Below, piece by piece: positions 47,486 to 62,400 of a stretch of DNA of 64,000 nt. Below the pieces are notes generated by a model that saw only the letters and a list, made by a program, of their open reading frames with translations, was not told the origin of the DNA and did not search any database. The stretch comes from Calliopsis andreniformis. Lineage: Eukaryota > Arthropoda > Insecta > Hymenoptera > Andrenidae. The position numbers were made by a program, and so were the translations under genes. Each line of letters opens with the position of its first letter. Positions within the stretch are counted from its first letter, which is position 1. The DNA lies in NCBI RefSeq assembly GCF_051401765.1, contig NW_027480423.1, forward strand, positions 4,526,001 through 4,590,000, given 5' to 3'.

Positions 47486-50400
47486 ATTATTCCTGTTATA
47501 CGATGGAAAAACTCTTGTATATTTATTGTATTTTATGCTTCGGGCGTTGACTTCCATGGTCCTACTTATTCGATTTGGTGGAGTAACACCCTACAGTGAA
47601 GCCTAGGCTGTCAGAAACGTAGAAATGAACATAACTTTCACACTAGTAGCAATTATTCGTTTTATACAATGAAAAAACTGACCTATTTATTTTGTATTTT
47701 ATGCTTCGGGCGTTGACTTCTAAGGCCCTAACTATTCGATCTGGTGGAGCAACGCCCTAGAGTGAAGCCTAGGTTGCCCGGAACGTAGAAATGACCAGAA
47801 CTTTCACACTGGTTGCTATTATTCGTTTTATACGATGGAAAAACTGTTATATTTATATTGTACTTTATGCTTCTGGCGTTGACTTCTTAGGCCCTAAGTG
47901 TTCGATCTGGTGGAGCAACGCCCTAGAGTGAAGCCTAGGTTGCCCGGAACGTAGAAATGATCATCACTTTCAAACTGGTTGCAATTAATCCTTTTATACG
48001 ATGGAAAAACTGTTGTATTTATTTTGCATTTTATGCTTCGGGCGTAGACTTCTATGGCCCTACCTATTCGATCTGGTGGAGCAACGCACTAGAGTGAAGC
48101 CTAGGTTGCCCGGAACGTAGATATGACCATAACCTTCACACAGGTTGTAATTATTCGTTTTCTACGATGGAAAAGCTGTTGTATTTAAATTGTATTTTAT
48201 GCTTCCGATGTTGACTTCTTAGACCCTAACTCTTCGACCTGGTGGAGCAACGCCTCAGAGTGAAGCCTAGGTTGCCCGGAACGTAGAAATACCCATTACT
48301 TTCACAATGGTTGCAATTATTAGTTTTATACGATGGAAAAACTGTTCTATTTATTTTGTATTTTATGCTTCGGGCGTTGACTTCTAAGGCCCTAACTATT
48401 CAATCTGTTGGATCAACGCCCTAGGGTGAAGCCTTGGTTGCCCGGAAAGTAGAAATGACCATACCTTTCATACTGGTTGCAATTATTTGTTTTATACGAC
48501 GGAAAAGCTGTTGCATTTATACCGTATTTTATGCTTCTGGCGTTGACTTCTTATGCCCTAACTATTCCATCTGGTGGAACAACGCCCTAGGGTGAAGCCT
48601 GTGTTTCCCGGAACGTAGAAATGACCATAACTTTCACACCGGTAGCAATTATTCGTTTTATACGATGGAAAAACTGATCCATTTATTTTGTATGTTATGC
48701 TTCGGGCGTTGACTTCTAAGGCCCTAACTATTCAATCTGTTGGAGCAACGCCCTAGGGTGAAGCCTAGGTTGCCCGGAGAGTAGAAATAACCACAACTTT
48801 CATACTTGTTGCAATTATTCGTTTTATACGATGGAAAAACTGTTATATTTATATTGTATTTTATGCTTCGGGCGTTGACTTCTTAAGCCCTAACTATTCG
48901 ATCTGGCGGAACGAAGCCCTAGAGTGAAGCCTAGGTTGCCCAGAACGTAGAAATGACCATAACTTTCACACCGGTAGCAATTATTCGTTTTATACGATGG
49001 AAAAACTGTTCTATTTATTTTGTACTTTATGCTTCTGGCGTTGACTTCTTAGGCCCTATGTGTTCGATCTGGTGGAGCAACGCCCTAGAGTGAAGCCTAG
49101 GTTGCCCGGAACGTAGAAATGACCAAAACTTTCACACTGGTTGCTATTATTCCTGTTATACGATGGAAAAGCTCTTGTATATTTATTGTATTTTATGCTT
49201 CGGGCGTTGACTTCCATGGCCCTACCTATTCGATTTGGTGGAGCAACACACTACAGTGAAGCCTAGGTTGTCAGAAACGTAGAAATGAACATAACTTTCA
49301 CACTGGTAGCAATTACTCGTTTTATACAATGGAAAAACTGTTCTATTTATTTTGTATTTTATGCTTCTGGCGTTGACTTCTTATGCCCTAACTATTCCAT
49401 CTGGTGGAACAACGCCCTAGGGTGAAGCCTGTGTTTCCCGGAACGTAGAAATGACCATAACTTTCACACCGGTAGCAATTATTCGTTTTATACGATGGAA
49501 AAACTGTTCTATTTATTTTGTACTTTATGCTTCTGGCGTTGACTTCTTAGGCCCTATGTGTTCGATCTGGTGGAGCAACGCCCTAGAGTGAAGCCTAGGT
49601 TGCCCGGAACGTAGAAATGACCAAAACTTTCACACTGGTTGCTATTATTCGTTTTATACGATGGAAAAACTGTTATATTCATAATGTATTTTATGCTTCC
49701 GGTGTTGACTTCTTAGACCCTAACTCTTCGACCTGGTGGAGCAACGCCTCAGAGTTAAGTCTAGGATGCCCGAAACGTCGAAATGATCGTAATTTTCGCA
49801 CTGGTTGCAATTAGTCATGCTATACAATGGAAAAATTGTTGTACTTATACTGTATTTTATGCTTCTGGCGTTGACTTCTAAGGCCGTAGCTTTCCGATGT
49901 GGTGGAGCAACGCCCTAGAGTGAAGCCTAGGTTGCCCGGAACGTAGAGATACCCATTACATTCACACTGTTTGCAATTATTCCTTTTATACGATGGAAAA
50001 GCTGTTGCATTTATATCGTATTTTATGATTCTGGCGTTGACTTCTAAGGACCTAACTATTCGAAATGGTGGAGCAACGGCCTAGAGTGAAGCCTAGGTTG
50101 CTCGGAATGTAGAAATGACCATAACTTTCACACTGATTGCTATTATTCGTTTTATACGATGGAAAAACTGTTGCATCTTTATTGTATTTTATGCTTCGGG
50201 CGTTGACTTCCATGGCCCTAACTATTCAATCTGTTGGAGCAACGCCCTAGGGTGAAGCCTAGGTTGCCCAGAAAGTAGAAATAACCACAACTTTCATACT
50301 TGTTGCAATTATTCCTGTTATGCGATGGAAAAACTCTTGTATATTTATTGTATTTTATGCTTCGGGCGTTGACTTCCATGGCCCTACTTATTCGATTTGG

Positions 50401-53205
50401 TGGAGTAACACCCTACAGTGAAGCCTAGGCTGTCAGAAACGTAGAAATGAACATAACTTTCACACTAGTAGCAATTATTCGTTTTATACAATGAAAAAAC
50501 TGACCTATTTATTTTGTATTTTATGCTTCGGGCGTTGACTTCTAAGGCCCTAACTATTCGATCTGGTGGAGCAACGCCCTAGAGTGAAGCCTAGGTTGCC
50601 CGGAACGTAGAAATGACCAGAACTTTCACACTGGTTGCTATTATTCGTTTTATACGATGGAAAAACTGTTATATTTATATTGTACTTTATGCTTCTGGCG
50701 TTGACTTCTTAGGCCCTAAGTGTTCGATCTGGTGGAGCAACGCCCTAGAGTGAAGCCTAGGTTGCCCGGAACGTAGAAATGATCATCACTTTCAAACTGG
50801 TTGCAATTAATCCTTTTATACGATGGAAAAACTGTTGTATTTATTTTGCATTTTATGCTTCGGGCGTAGACTTCTATGGCCCTACCTATTCGATCTGGTG
50901 GAGCAACGCACTAGAGTGAAGCCTAGGTTGCCCGGAACGTAGATATGACCATAACCTTCACACAGGTTGTAATTATTCGTTTTCTACGATGGAAAAGCTG
51001 TTGTATTTAAATTGTATTTTATGCTTCCGATGTTGACTTCTTAGACCCTAACTCTTCGACCTGGTGGAGCAACGCCTCAGAGTGAAGCCTAGGTTGCCCG
51101 GAACGTAGAAATACCCATTACTTTCACAATGGTTGCAATTATTAGTTTTATACGATGGAAAAACTGTTCTATTTATTTTGTATTTTATGCTTCGGGCGTT
51201 GACTTCTAAGGCCCTAACTATTCAATCTGTTGGATCAACGCCCTAGGGTGAAGCCTTGGTTGCCCGGAAAGTAGAAATGACCATACCTTTCATACTGGTT
51301 GCAATTATTTGTTTTATACGACGGAAAAGCTGTTGCATTTATACCGTATTTTATGCTTCTGGCGTTGACTTCTTATGCCCTAACTATTCCATCTGGTGGA
51401 ACAACGCCCTAGGGTGAAGCCTGTGTTTCCCGGAACGTAGAAATGACCATAACTTTCACACCGGTAGCAATTATTCGTTTTATACGATGGAAAAACTGAT
51501 CCATTTATTTTGTATGTTATGCTTCGGGCGTTGACTTCTAAGGCCCTAACTATTCAATCTGTTGGAGCAACGCCCTAGGGTGAAGCCTAGGTTGCCCGGA
51601 GAGTAGAAATAACCACAACTTTCATACTTGTTGCAATTATTCGTTTTATACGATGGAAAAACTGTTATATTTATATTGTATTTTATGCTTCGGGCGTTGA
51701 CTTCTTAAGCCCTAACTATTCGATCTGGCGGAACGAAGCCCTAGAGTGAAGCCTAGGTTGCCCAGAACGTAGAAATGACCATAACTTTCACACCGGTAGC
51801 AATTATTCGTTTTATACGATGGAAAAACTGTTCTATTTATTTTGTACTTTATGCTTCTGGCGTTGACTTCTTAGGCCCTATGTGTTCGATCTGGTGGAGC
51901 AACGCCCTAGAGTGAAGCCTAGGTTGCCCGGAACGTAGAAATGACCAAAACTTTCACACTGGTTGCTATTATTCCTGTTATACGATGGAAAAGCTCTTGT
52001 ATATTTATTGTATTTTATGCTTCGGGCGTTGACTTCCATGGCCCTACCTATTCGATTTGGTGGAGCAACACACTACAGTGAAGCCTAGGTTGTCAGAAAC
52101 GTAGAAATGAACATAACTTTCACACTGGTAGCAATTACTCGTTTTATACAATGGAAAAACTGTTCTATTTATTTTGTATTTTATGCTTCTGGCGTTGACT
52201 TCTTATGCCCTAACTATTCCATCTGGTGGAACAACGCCCTAGGGTGAAGCCTGTGTTTCCCGGAACGTAGAAATGACCATAACTTTCACACCGGTAGCAA
52301 TTATTCGTTTTATACGATGGAAAAACTGTTCTATTTATTTTGTACTTTATGCTTCTGGCGTTGACTTCTTAGGCCCTATGTGTTCGATCTGGTGGAGCAA
52401 CGCCCTAGAGTGAAGCCTAGGTTGCCCGGAACGTAGAAATGACCAAAACTTTCACACTGGTTGCTATTATTCGTTTTATACGATGGAAAAACTGTTATAT
52501 TCATAATGTATTTTATGCTTCCGGTGTTGACTTCTTAGACCCTAACTCTTCGACCTGGTGGAGCAACGCCTCAGAGTTAAGTCTAGGATGCCCGAAACGT
52601 CGAAATGATCGTAATTTTCGCACTGGTTGCAATTAGTCATGCTATACAATGGAAAAATTGTTGTACTTATACTGTATTTTATGCTTCTGGCGTTGACTTC
52701 TAAGGCCGTAGCTTTCCGATGTGGTGGAGCAACGCCCTAGAGTGAAGCCTAGGTTGCCCGGAACGTAGAGATACCCATTACATTCACACTGTTTGCAATT
52801 ATTCCTTTTATACGATGGAAAAGCTGTTGCATTTATATCGTATTTTATGATTCTGGCGTTGACTTCTAAGGACCTAACTATTCGAAATGGTGGAGCAACG
52901 GCCTAGAGTGAAGCCTAGGTTGCTCGGAATGTAGAAATGACCATAACTTTCACACTGATTGCTATTATTCGTTTTATACGATGGAAAAACTGTTGCATCT
53001 TTATTGTATTTTATGCTTCGGGCGTTGACTTCCATGGCCCTAACTATTCAATCTGTTGGAGCAACGCCCTAGGGTGAAGCCTAGGTTGCCCAGAAAGTAG
53101 AAATAACCACAACTTTCATACTTGTTGCAATTATTCCTGTTATGCGATGGAAAAACTCTTGTATATTTATTGTATTTTATGCTTCGGGCGTTGACTTCCA
53201 TGGCC
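47485..53205 (+). repeat. 17-monomer higher-order repeat, two tandem copies (2 x 2822 bp)
   Basis: From about 47485 to 50360 and from about 50307 to 53205 the sequence is nearly the same at an offset of 2822 bp (17 x 166). Landmarks in pairs are 'gagtaacaccctac' 47581/50403, the hybrid joint 48260/51082, and the identical frame 49617/52439. By eye I saw only isolated base changes, such as 'ggtcctac' against 'ggccctac'. The unit contains a direct three-monomer repeat of its own: the 'aactttcacaccgg' block at 48961 returns at 49459, offset 498 bp. Confidence 0.9.
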
Positions 53206-54510
53206 CTACCTATTCGATTTGGTGGAGCAACACACTACAGTGAAGCCTAGGTTGTCAGAAACGTAGAAATGAACATAACTTTCACACTGGTAGCAATTAC
53301 TCGTTTTATACAATGGAAAAACTGTTCTATTTATTTTGTATTTTATGCTTCTGGCGTTGACTTCTTATGCCCTAACTATTCCATCTGGTGGAACAACGCC
53401 CTAGGGTGAAGCCTGTGTTTCCCGGAACGTAGAAATGACCATAACTTTCACACCGGTAGCAATTATTCGTTTTATACGATGGAAAAACTGTTCTATTTAT
53501 TTTGTACTTTATGCTTCTGGCGTTGACTTCTTAGGCCCTATGTGTTCGATCTGGTGGAGCAACGCCCTAGAGTGAAGCCTAGGTTGCCCGGAACGTAGAA
53601 ATGACCAAAACTTTCACACTGGTTGCTATTATTCGTTTTATACGATGGAAAAACTGTTATATTCATAATGTATTTTATGCTTCCGGTGTTGACTTCTTAG
53701 ACCCTAACTCTTCGACCTGGTGGAGCAACGCCTCAGAGTTAAGTCTAGGATGCCCGAAACGTCGAAATGATCGTAATTTTCGCACTGGTTGCAATTAGTC
53801 ATGCTATACAATGGAAAAATTGTTGTACTTATACTGTATTTTATGCTTCTGGCGTTGACTTCTAAGGCCGTAGCTTTCCGATGTGGTGGAGCAACGCCCT
53901 AGAGTGAAGCCTAGGTTGCCCGGAACGTAGAGATACCCATTACATTCACACTGTTTGCAATTATTCCTTTTATACGATGGAAAAGCTGTTGCATTTATAT
54001 CGTATTTTATGATTCTGGCGTTGACTTCTAAGGACCTAACTATTCGAAATGGTGGAGCAACGGCCTAGAGTGAAGCCTAGGTTGCTCGGAATGTAGAAAT
54101 GACCATAACTTTCACACTGATTGCTATTATTCGTTTTATACGATGGAAAAACTGTTGCATCTTTATTGTATTTTATGCTTCGGGCGTTGACTTCCATGGC
54201 CCTAACTATTCAATCTGTTGGAGCAACGCCCTAGGGTGAAGCCTAGGTTGCCCAGAAAGTAGAAATAACCACAACTTTCATACTTGTTGCAATTATTCCT
54301 GTTATGCGGTGGAAAAACTCTTGTATATTTATTGTATTTTATGCTTCGGGCGTTGACTTCCATGGCCCTACCTATTCGATTTGGTGGAGCAACACACTAC
54401 AGTGAAGCCTAGGTTGTCAGAAACGTAGAAATGAACATAACTTTCACACTGGTAGCAATTACTCGTTTTATACAATGGAAAAACTGTTCTATTTATTTTG
54501 TATTTTATGC
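52000..54510 (+). repeat. Nested 7-monomer tandem repeat (1162 bp), two copies and a part
   Basis: The last seven monomers of the second 17-monomer unit are copied again: about 52000-53161 matches 53162-54323 at an offset of 1162 bp, and a partial third copy runs to about 54510. The frame at 52439 reappears unchanged at 53601. The sequence 'gttatgcgatgg' (53142) appears as 'gttatgcggtgg' at 54301. The 7-mer amplification is placed at the right end of the 17-mer tandem. Confidence 0.88.
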
Positions 54511-56495
54511 TTCGGGCGTTGACTTCTAAGGCCCTAACTATTCGATCTGGTGGAGCAACACCCTACAGTGAAGCCTAGGTTGTCAGAAACGTCGAAATGA
54601 CCATTACTTTCACACTGTTTGCTATTATTCATTATATACGATGGAAAAGGTGTTGTATTTATATTGTATTTTATGCTTCTAGCGTTGACTGCTAAGGCCG
54701 TAGCTACTAGATGTGGCGGAGTAACGCCCTAGAGTGACGCCCACGTTGCCTGGAACGTAGAAATGACCATTACTTTCACAATGTTTCCAATTATTCATTT
54801 TATACGATGGAAAAACTGTTGTACTTATATTGTATTTTATTCTTATGGCGTTGAATTCTAAGTCCCTAGCTATGCGATCTGGTGGAGCAAGGCCCTAGAG
54901 TGAAACCTAGGTTGCCCGGAACGTAGAAATTACCATAACTTTCACACTGGCAGGAATTATTCGTTTTATACGATGGAACAACTGTTCTATTTATTTTGTA
55001 TTTCATGCTTCGGGCGTTGACTTCTAAGGCCCTAACTATTCAATCTGTTGTAACAACGCCCTATGGTGAAGCCGAGGTTGCCCAGAAAGTAGAAATGACT
55101 GTAACTTTCATACTGGTTGCAATTATTCGTTTTTTACGATGGAAAAACTGTTGTATTTATATTGTATTTTATGCTTCTGGCGCTGACTTCTGGGGCACTA
55201 ACTATTCGATCTGGTGGAGCAGCGCCCTAGGGTGAAGCCTAGGTTGCCGGGAACGTAGAAATGACCATTACTTTTACACTGGTTTCAATTATTCGTTCTA
55301 TACGATGGAAAAACTGTTGCATCTTTATTGTATTTTATGCTTCGGGCGTTGACTTCTAAGGCCCTAACTATTCCATCTGGTGGAGCAACGCCCTAAAGTG
55401 AAACCTAGGTTGCCCGGAACAATGATATGCCATTACTTTCACACTGGTTGCAATAATTCCTGATAAACGATGGAAAAACTGTTGCATCTTTATTGTATTT
55501 TATGCTTCTGGCGTTGACTTCTAAGGACCTAACTATTCGATCTGGTGGAGCAACGCCCTAGAGTGAAGCCTAGGTTGCCCGGAAAGTAGAAATGACCATA
55601 ACTTTCACACTGGTTGCAATTATTCGTTTTATACGATGGAAAAGCTGTTGCATTTATACCGTATTTTATGCTTCTGGCGTTGACTTCTAAGGACCTAACT
55701 ATTCGATCTGGTGGAGCAACGCCCTAGAGTGAAGCCTAGGTTGCCCGGAAAGTAGAAATGACCATAACTTTCACACTGGTTGCAATTATTCGTTTTATAC
55801 GACGGAAAAGCTGTTGCATTTATACCGTATTTTATGCTTCTGGCGTTGACTTCTTATGCCCTAACTATTCCATCTGGTGGAACAACGCCCTAGGGTGAAG
55901 TCTGTGTTTCCCGGAACGTAGAAATGACCATAACTTTCACACCGGTAGCAATTATTCGTTTTATACGATGGAAAAACTGATCCATTTATTTTGTCTGTTA
56001 TGCTTCGGGCGTTGACTTCTAAGGCCCTAACTATTCAATCTGTTGGAGCAACGCAATAGGGTGAAGCCTAGGTTGCCCGGGAAGTAGAAATGACGTTAAC
56101 TTTCATACTGGTTGCAATTACTCGTTTTATACGATGGAAAAACTGTTCTATTTACTTTTATTTAATGCTTCGGGCGTTGGCTTCGAAGACCCTAACTGTT
56201 TGATCTGGTGGAGCAACGCCCTAGAGTGAAGCCTAGGTTGCCCGGAACGTAGAAGTGACCATAACTTTCACACTGGTTGCTATTATTCGTTTTATACGAT
56301 GGAAAAACTGTTATATTTATTTTGTATTTTATGCTTCGGGCGTTGACTTCGAAGGCCCTAACTGTTTGATGTGGTGTAGCAACGCCCCAGAGTGAAGCTT
56401 AGGTTGCCCGGAACGTAGAAATGACTATAACTTTCGCACTGGTTCCTATTATTCGATATAAACGATGGAAAATCAGTTATATTTATATTGTATTT
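54510..56495 (+). repeat. Region 11: mosaic of older blocks
   Basis: Bases from about 54580 to 55250 resemble 43460-43960 and 46115-46760 ('ctgctaaggccg', 'ttcttatggcgttg', 'gactgtaac'). Bases 55260-55680 resemble 42317-42740. One monomer is doubled at 55521/55687 (offset 166), and 55845-56050 resembles 45390-45600. From 56060 to 56495 the order matches none of these blocks. The longest chance reading frames here (for example 54996-55235) have no codon structure of their own. Confidence 0.75.
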
Positions 56496-59400
56496 TATGC
56501 TTCTGGCGTTCACTTCTTAGGCCCTAACTATTCGATCTGGTGGAACAACGCCCTAGGGTGAAACCTAGGTTACCGGGAACGTAGAAATGACCAGTACTTT
56601 CATACTGTTTGCAGTTATTCCTGTTATACGATGGAAAAACTTTTGCATCTTTATTGTATTTTATGCTTCTGGCGTTGACTTCTAAGGCCCTAGCTATTCG
56701 ATTTGGTGGAGCAACGCCCTAGAGTGGAATCTAGGTTGCCCGGAACGTAGAAATGACCATTACTTTCACACTGTTTGCAATTATTCCTTTTATACTATGG
56801 AAAAGCTGTTGTATTTATATCGTATTTTATGCTTCTGGCGTTGACTTCTAAGGACCTAACTATTCGATCTGCTGGAGCAACGCCCTAGAGTGACGCCTAG
56901 GTTGCTCGGAATGTAGAAATGAACATAACTTTCACACTGGCAGCAATTATTCGTTTTATACAATAGAAAAACTGTTCTATTTATTTTGTATTTTATGCTT
57001 CTGGCGTTCACTTCTTAGGCCCTAACTTTTCGATCTGGTGGAACAACGCCCTAGGGTGGAGCCTAGGTTGCCCGGAACGTAGAAATGACCATAACTTTTA
57101 CACTGGTAGCAATTATTCGTTCTATACGATGGAAGAACTGATGTACTTATATTGTATTTTATTCTTATGGCGTTGAATTCTATGTCCCTAGCTATTCAAT
57201 CTGGTGGAGCAACGCCCTAGAGTGAAACCTAGGTTACCCGGAACGTAGAAACGACCAGTACTTTCATACTGTTTGCAGTTATCCCTGTTATACGGTGGAA
57301 AAACTTTAGCATCTTTATTGTATTTTATGCTTCTGGCGTTGACTTCTAAGGCCCTAACTATTCCCTTTGGTGGAGCAACGCCCTAGAGTGGAGCCTAGGT
57401 TGCCCGGTACGTAGAAATGACCATTACTTTCACACTGTTTGCAAATATACATTATATGCGATGGAAAAGCTGTTGTATTTATATCGTATTTTATGCTTCT
57501 GGCGTTGACATCTAAGGCCCTAACTGTTTGATCTGGTGGAGCGACGCCCTAGAGTGAAGCCTAGGTTGCCCGGAATGTAGAAATGACTATAACTTTCACA
57601 CTGGTTGCTATTATTCGTTTTATACGATGGAAAACCTGTTATATTTATATTGTATTTTATGCTTCTGGCGTTGACTTCTTAGGCCCTAACTATTCGATCT
57701 GGTGGAGCAATGCCTCAGAGTTAAGTCTAGGATGCCCGAAACCACGAAATGATCATTACTTTCACGCTTGTTGCAATTATTCCTGTTATACCATGAAAAG
57801 ACTGTTGTATTTTTATTGTATTTTGTGCTCCAGGCGTAGGCTTCTAAGGCCGTAGCTATTCGATATGGTGGAGCACCGCCCTAGAGTGAAGCCTAGGTTG
57901 CTCGGAACGTAGAAATGACCACTTCTTTCACACTGTTTGCAATTATGCATTTAATATGATGGAAAAGCTGTTGTATTTATATCGTATTTTATGCTTCGGG
58001 CGTTGACTTCTTAGGCCCTAATATTTCGATCTGATGGAGCAACGCCCTACAGTGAAGCCTATGTTGCCCGGAACGTAGATATGACCATAACCTTCACACA
58101 GGTTGCAATTATTCATTTATACGGTGTAAAGGCTGTTGTGTTTATTTTGTATTTTATGCTTCGGGCGTTGACTTCTAAGGCCCTAACTATTCGATCAGGT
58201 GGAGCAACGCCCTAAAGTGAAGCCTAGGTTGCCCGGTACGTAGAAATGACCATCACTTTCAAACTGGTTGCAATTATTCGTTTTATACGATGGAAAACCT
58301 GTTGTATTTATATCGTATTTTAAGCTTCTGGCGTTGACTTCTTAGGCCCTAACTATTCCATCTGCTGGAGCAACGCCCTAGGGTGAAGCCTAGGTTGCCC
58401 GGAAAGTAGAAATGACCATAACTTTCACACTGGTAGCAATTATTCGTTTTAGGCGATGGAAAAACTGTTCTATTTATTTTATATTTTATGCTACGGGCGT
58501 TGACATCTAAGGCTCTAACTATTCGATCTGGTGGAGCAACGCCCTAGAGTGAAGCCTAGGTTGCTCGGAAAGTAGAAATGACCATAAGTTTCATACTGGT
58601 TGCAATTATTCGTTTTATACGATGGAAAAACTGTTGTATTTATATTGTATTTTATGCTTCAGGCGTTGACTTCTAAGGCACCAACTATTCGATCTGGTGG
58701 AACAACGGCCTAGGGTGAAGCCTGGGTTGCCCGGAACGTAGAATTGGCCATCACTTTCAAACTGGTTGCAATGATTCCTGTTATATGATGGAAACACCGT
58801 TGTATTTTTATTGCATTTTATGCTTCGGGCGTTGACTTCTAAGGCCCTAACCATTGAATCTGTCGGAGCAACACCCTAGAGTGAAGCCTAGGTTGCCCGG
58901 AACGTAGAAATGACCATTACTTTCACACCGGTTGCAATTATTCCTGTTATACGATGGAGAAGCTGTTGTATATTTATTGTATTTTATGCTTCGGGCGTTG
59001 ACTTCTATGGCCCTACCTATTCGATCTGGTGGAGCAAGACCCTACAGTGAAGCCTAGGTTGACCGGAACGTAGAAATGAACATAACTTTCACACTGTTTG
59101 CAATTTTTCATTTTATGCGAGGGCAAAGCTGTTGTATATATATTGTATTTTATGCTTCTGGCGTTGACTTATAAGGCACTAACCATTCGATCTGGTGGAG
59201 CAACGCCCTAGAGTGAAGCCTAGGTTGCCCGGAACGTAGAATTGGCCATCACTTTCAAACTGGTTGCAATTAATCCTGTTATACGATGGAAAAACTGTTG
59301 TATTTTTATTGCCTTTTATGCTTCGGGCGTTGACTTCTATGGCCCTAACTATTCAATCTGTTGGACCAACGCAATAGGGTGAAGCCTAGGTTGCCCGGGA

Positions 59401-62400
59401 AGTAGAAATGACGTTAACTTTCACACAGGTTGCAATTATTCGTTCTATACCATGGAAAAACTGTTCTATTTATTTTTAATTAATGCTTCGGGCGTTGGCT
59501 TCTAAGACCCTAACTGTTTGATCTGGTGGAGCAACGCCCTAGAGTGAAGCCTAGGTTGCCCGGAACTTAGAAGTGACCATAACTTTCACACTGGTTGCTA
59601 TTATTCGTTTTATACGATGGAGAAACTGTTATATTTATTTTGTATTTTATGCTTCGGGCGTTGACTTCTAAGGCCCTAACCATTCGATCTGGTGGAGCAA
59701 CGCCCTAGAGTGAAGCCTAGGTTGCCCGGAACGTAGAATTGGCCATCACTTTCAAACTGGTTGCAATTAATCCTGTTATACGATGGAAAAACTGTTGTAT
59801 TTTTATTGCCTTTTATGCTTCGGGCGTTGACTTCTATGGCCCTAACTATTCAATCTGTTGGACCAACGCAATAGGGTGAAGCCTAGGTTGCCCGGGAAGT
59901 AGAAATGACGTTAACTTTCACACAGGTTGCAATTATTCGTTCTATACCATGGAAAAACTGTTCTATTTATTTTTAATTAATGCTTCGGGCGTTGGCTTCT
60001 AAGACCCTAACTGTTTGATCTGGTGGAGCAACGCCCTAGAGTGAAGCCTAGGTTGCCCGGAACTTAGAAGTGACCATAACTTTCACACTGGTTGCTATTA
60101 TTCGTTTTATACGATGGAGAAACTGTTATATTTATTTTGTATTTTATGCTTCGGGCGTTGACTTCTAAGGCCCTAACTGTTTGATGTGGTGGAGCAACGC
60201 CCTAGAGTGAAGCTTAGGTTGCCCGGAACGTAGAAATGACCATAACTTTCGCACTGGTTCCTATTATTCGGTATAAACGATGGAAAATCAGTTATATTTA
60301 TATTGTATTTTATGCTTCTGGCGTTGACTTCTTAGGCCCTAACTATTCGATCTGGTGGAGCAACGCCCTAGAGTGAAGCCTAGGTTGCCCTGAACGTAGA
60401 AGTGACCATAACTTTCACACTGGTTGCTATTATTCGTTTTATACGATGGAGAAACTGTTATATTTATTTTGTATTTTATGCTTCGGGCGTTGACTTCTTA
60501 GGCCCTAACTGTTTGATGTGGTGGAGCAACGCCCTAGAGTGAAGCCTAGGTTGCCCTGAACGTAGAAATGACCATAACTTTCACACTGGTTGCTATTGAT
60601 CGTTTTATACGATGGAAAAACTGTTATATTTATATTGTATTTTATGCTTCTGGCGTTGTCTTCTTAGGCCCTAGCTATTCGATGTGGTGGAACAACGCCC
60701 TAGAGTGAAGCCTAGGTTGCCTGGAACGTAGAAGTGACCATCACTTTCAAACTGGTTGCAATTATTCCTGTTATATGATGGAAAAACTGTTGTATTTTTA
60801 TTTCATTTTATGCTTCTGGCGTTCACTTCTTAGGCCCTAACTATTCGATCTGGTGGAACAACGCCCTAGGGTGAAACCTAGGTTACCCGGAACGTAGAAA
60901 TGACCAGTACTTTCATACTGTTTGCAGTTATTCCTGTTATACGATGGAAAAACTTTTGCGTCTTTATTGTATTTTATGCTTCTGGCGTTGACTTCTAAGG
61001 CCCTAGCTATTCTATTTGGTGGAGCAACGCCCTAGAGTGGAATCTAGGTTGCCCGGAACGTAGAAATGACCATTACTTTCACACTGTTTGCAATTATTCC
61101 TTTTATACTATGGAAAAGCTGTTGTATTTATATCGTATTTTATGCTTCTGGCGTTGACTTCTAAGGACCTAACTATTCGATCTGCTGGAGCAACGCCCTA
61201 GAGTGACGCCTAGGTTGCTCGGAATGTAGAAATGAACATAACTTTCACACTGGCAGCAATTATTCGTTTTATACAATAGAAAAACTGTTCTATTTATTTT
61301 GTATTTTATGCTTCTGGCGTTCACTTCTTAGGCCCTAACTTTTCGATCTGGTGGAACAACGCCCTAGGGTGAAGCCTAGGTTGCCCGGAACGTAGAAATG
61401 ACCATAACTTTTACACTGGTAGCAATTATTCGTTTTATACGATGGAAAAACTGTTGTACTTATATTGTATTTTATTCTTATGGCGTTGAATTTTATGTCC
61501 CTAGCTATTCAATCTGGTGGAGCAACGCCCTAGAGTGAAACCTAGGTTACCCGGAACGTAGAAACGACCAGTACTTTCATACTGTTTGCAGTTATCCCTG
61601 TTATACGGTGGAAAAACTTTAGCATCTTTATTGTATTTTATGCTTCTGGCGTTGACTTCTAAGGCCCTAACTATTCCCTTTGGTGGAGCAACGCCCTAGA
61701 GTGGAGCCTAGGTTGCCCGGTACGTAGAAATGACCATTACTTTCACACTGTTTGCAAATATACATTATATGCGATGGAAAAGCTGTTGTATTTATATCGT
61801 ATTTTATGCTTCTGGCGTTGACATCTAAGGCCCTAACTGTTTGATCTGGTGGAGCGACGCCCTAGAGTGAAGCCTAGGTTGCCCGGAATGTAGAAATGAC
61901 TATAACTTTCACACTGGTTGCTATTATTCGTTTTATACGATGGAAAACCTGTTATATTTATATTGTATTTTATGCTTCTGGCGTTGACTTCTTAGGCCCT
62001 AACTATTCGATCTGGTGGAGCAATGCCTCAGAGTTAAGTCTAGGATGCCCGAAACCACGAAATGATCATTACTTTCACGCTTGTTGCAATTATTCCTGTT
62101 ATACCATGAAAAGACTGTTGTATTTTTATTGTATTTTGTGCTCCAGGCGTAGGCTTCTAAGGCCGTAGCTATTCGATATGGTGGAGCACCGCCCTAGAGT
62201 GAAGCCTAGGTTGCTCGGAACGTAGAAATGACCACTTCTTTCACACTGTTTGCAATTATGCATTTAATATGATGGAAAAGCTGTTGTATTTATATCGTAT
62301 TTTATGCTTCGGGCGTTGACTTCTTAGGCCCTAATATTTCGATCTGATGGAGCAACGCCCTACAGTGAAGCCTATGTTGCCCGGAACGTAGATATGACCA

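Noticed and set aside
49617..49814. Identical plus-strand 65-codon frames at 49617, 52439 and 53601 (and the pair at 32190 and 34016)
   Set aside because: Their identity is explained by 2822-, 1162- and 1826-bp duplications that include silent and flanking positions equally. No protein-level constraint is visible.
57583..57855. 90-codon frame, the longest in the window, repeated at 61896
   Set aside because: It spans most of two monomers and exists because a few stop codons are mutated in this subtype; the two copies come from the 4313-bp duplication.
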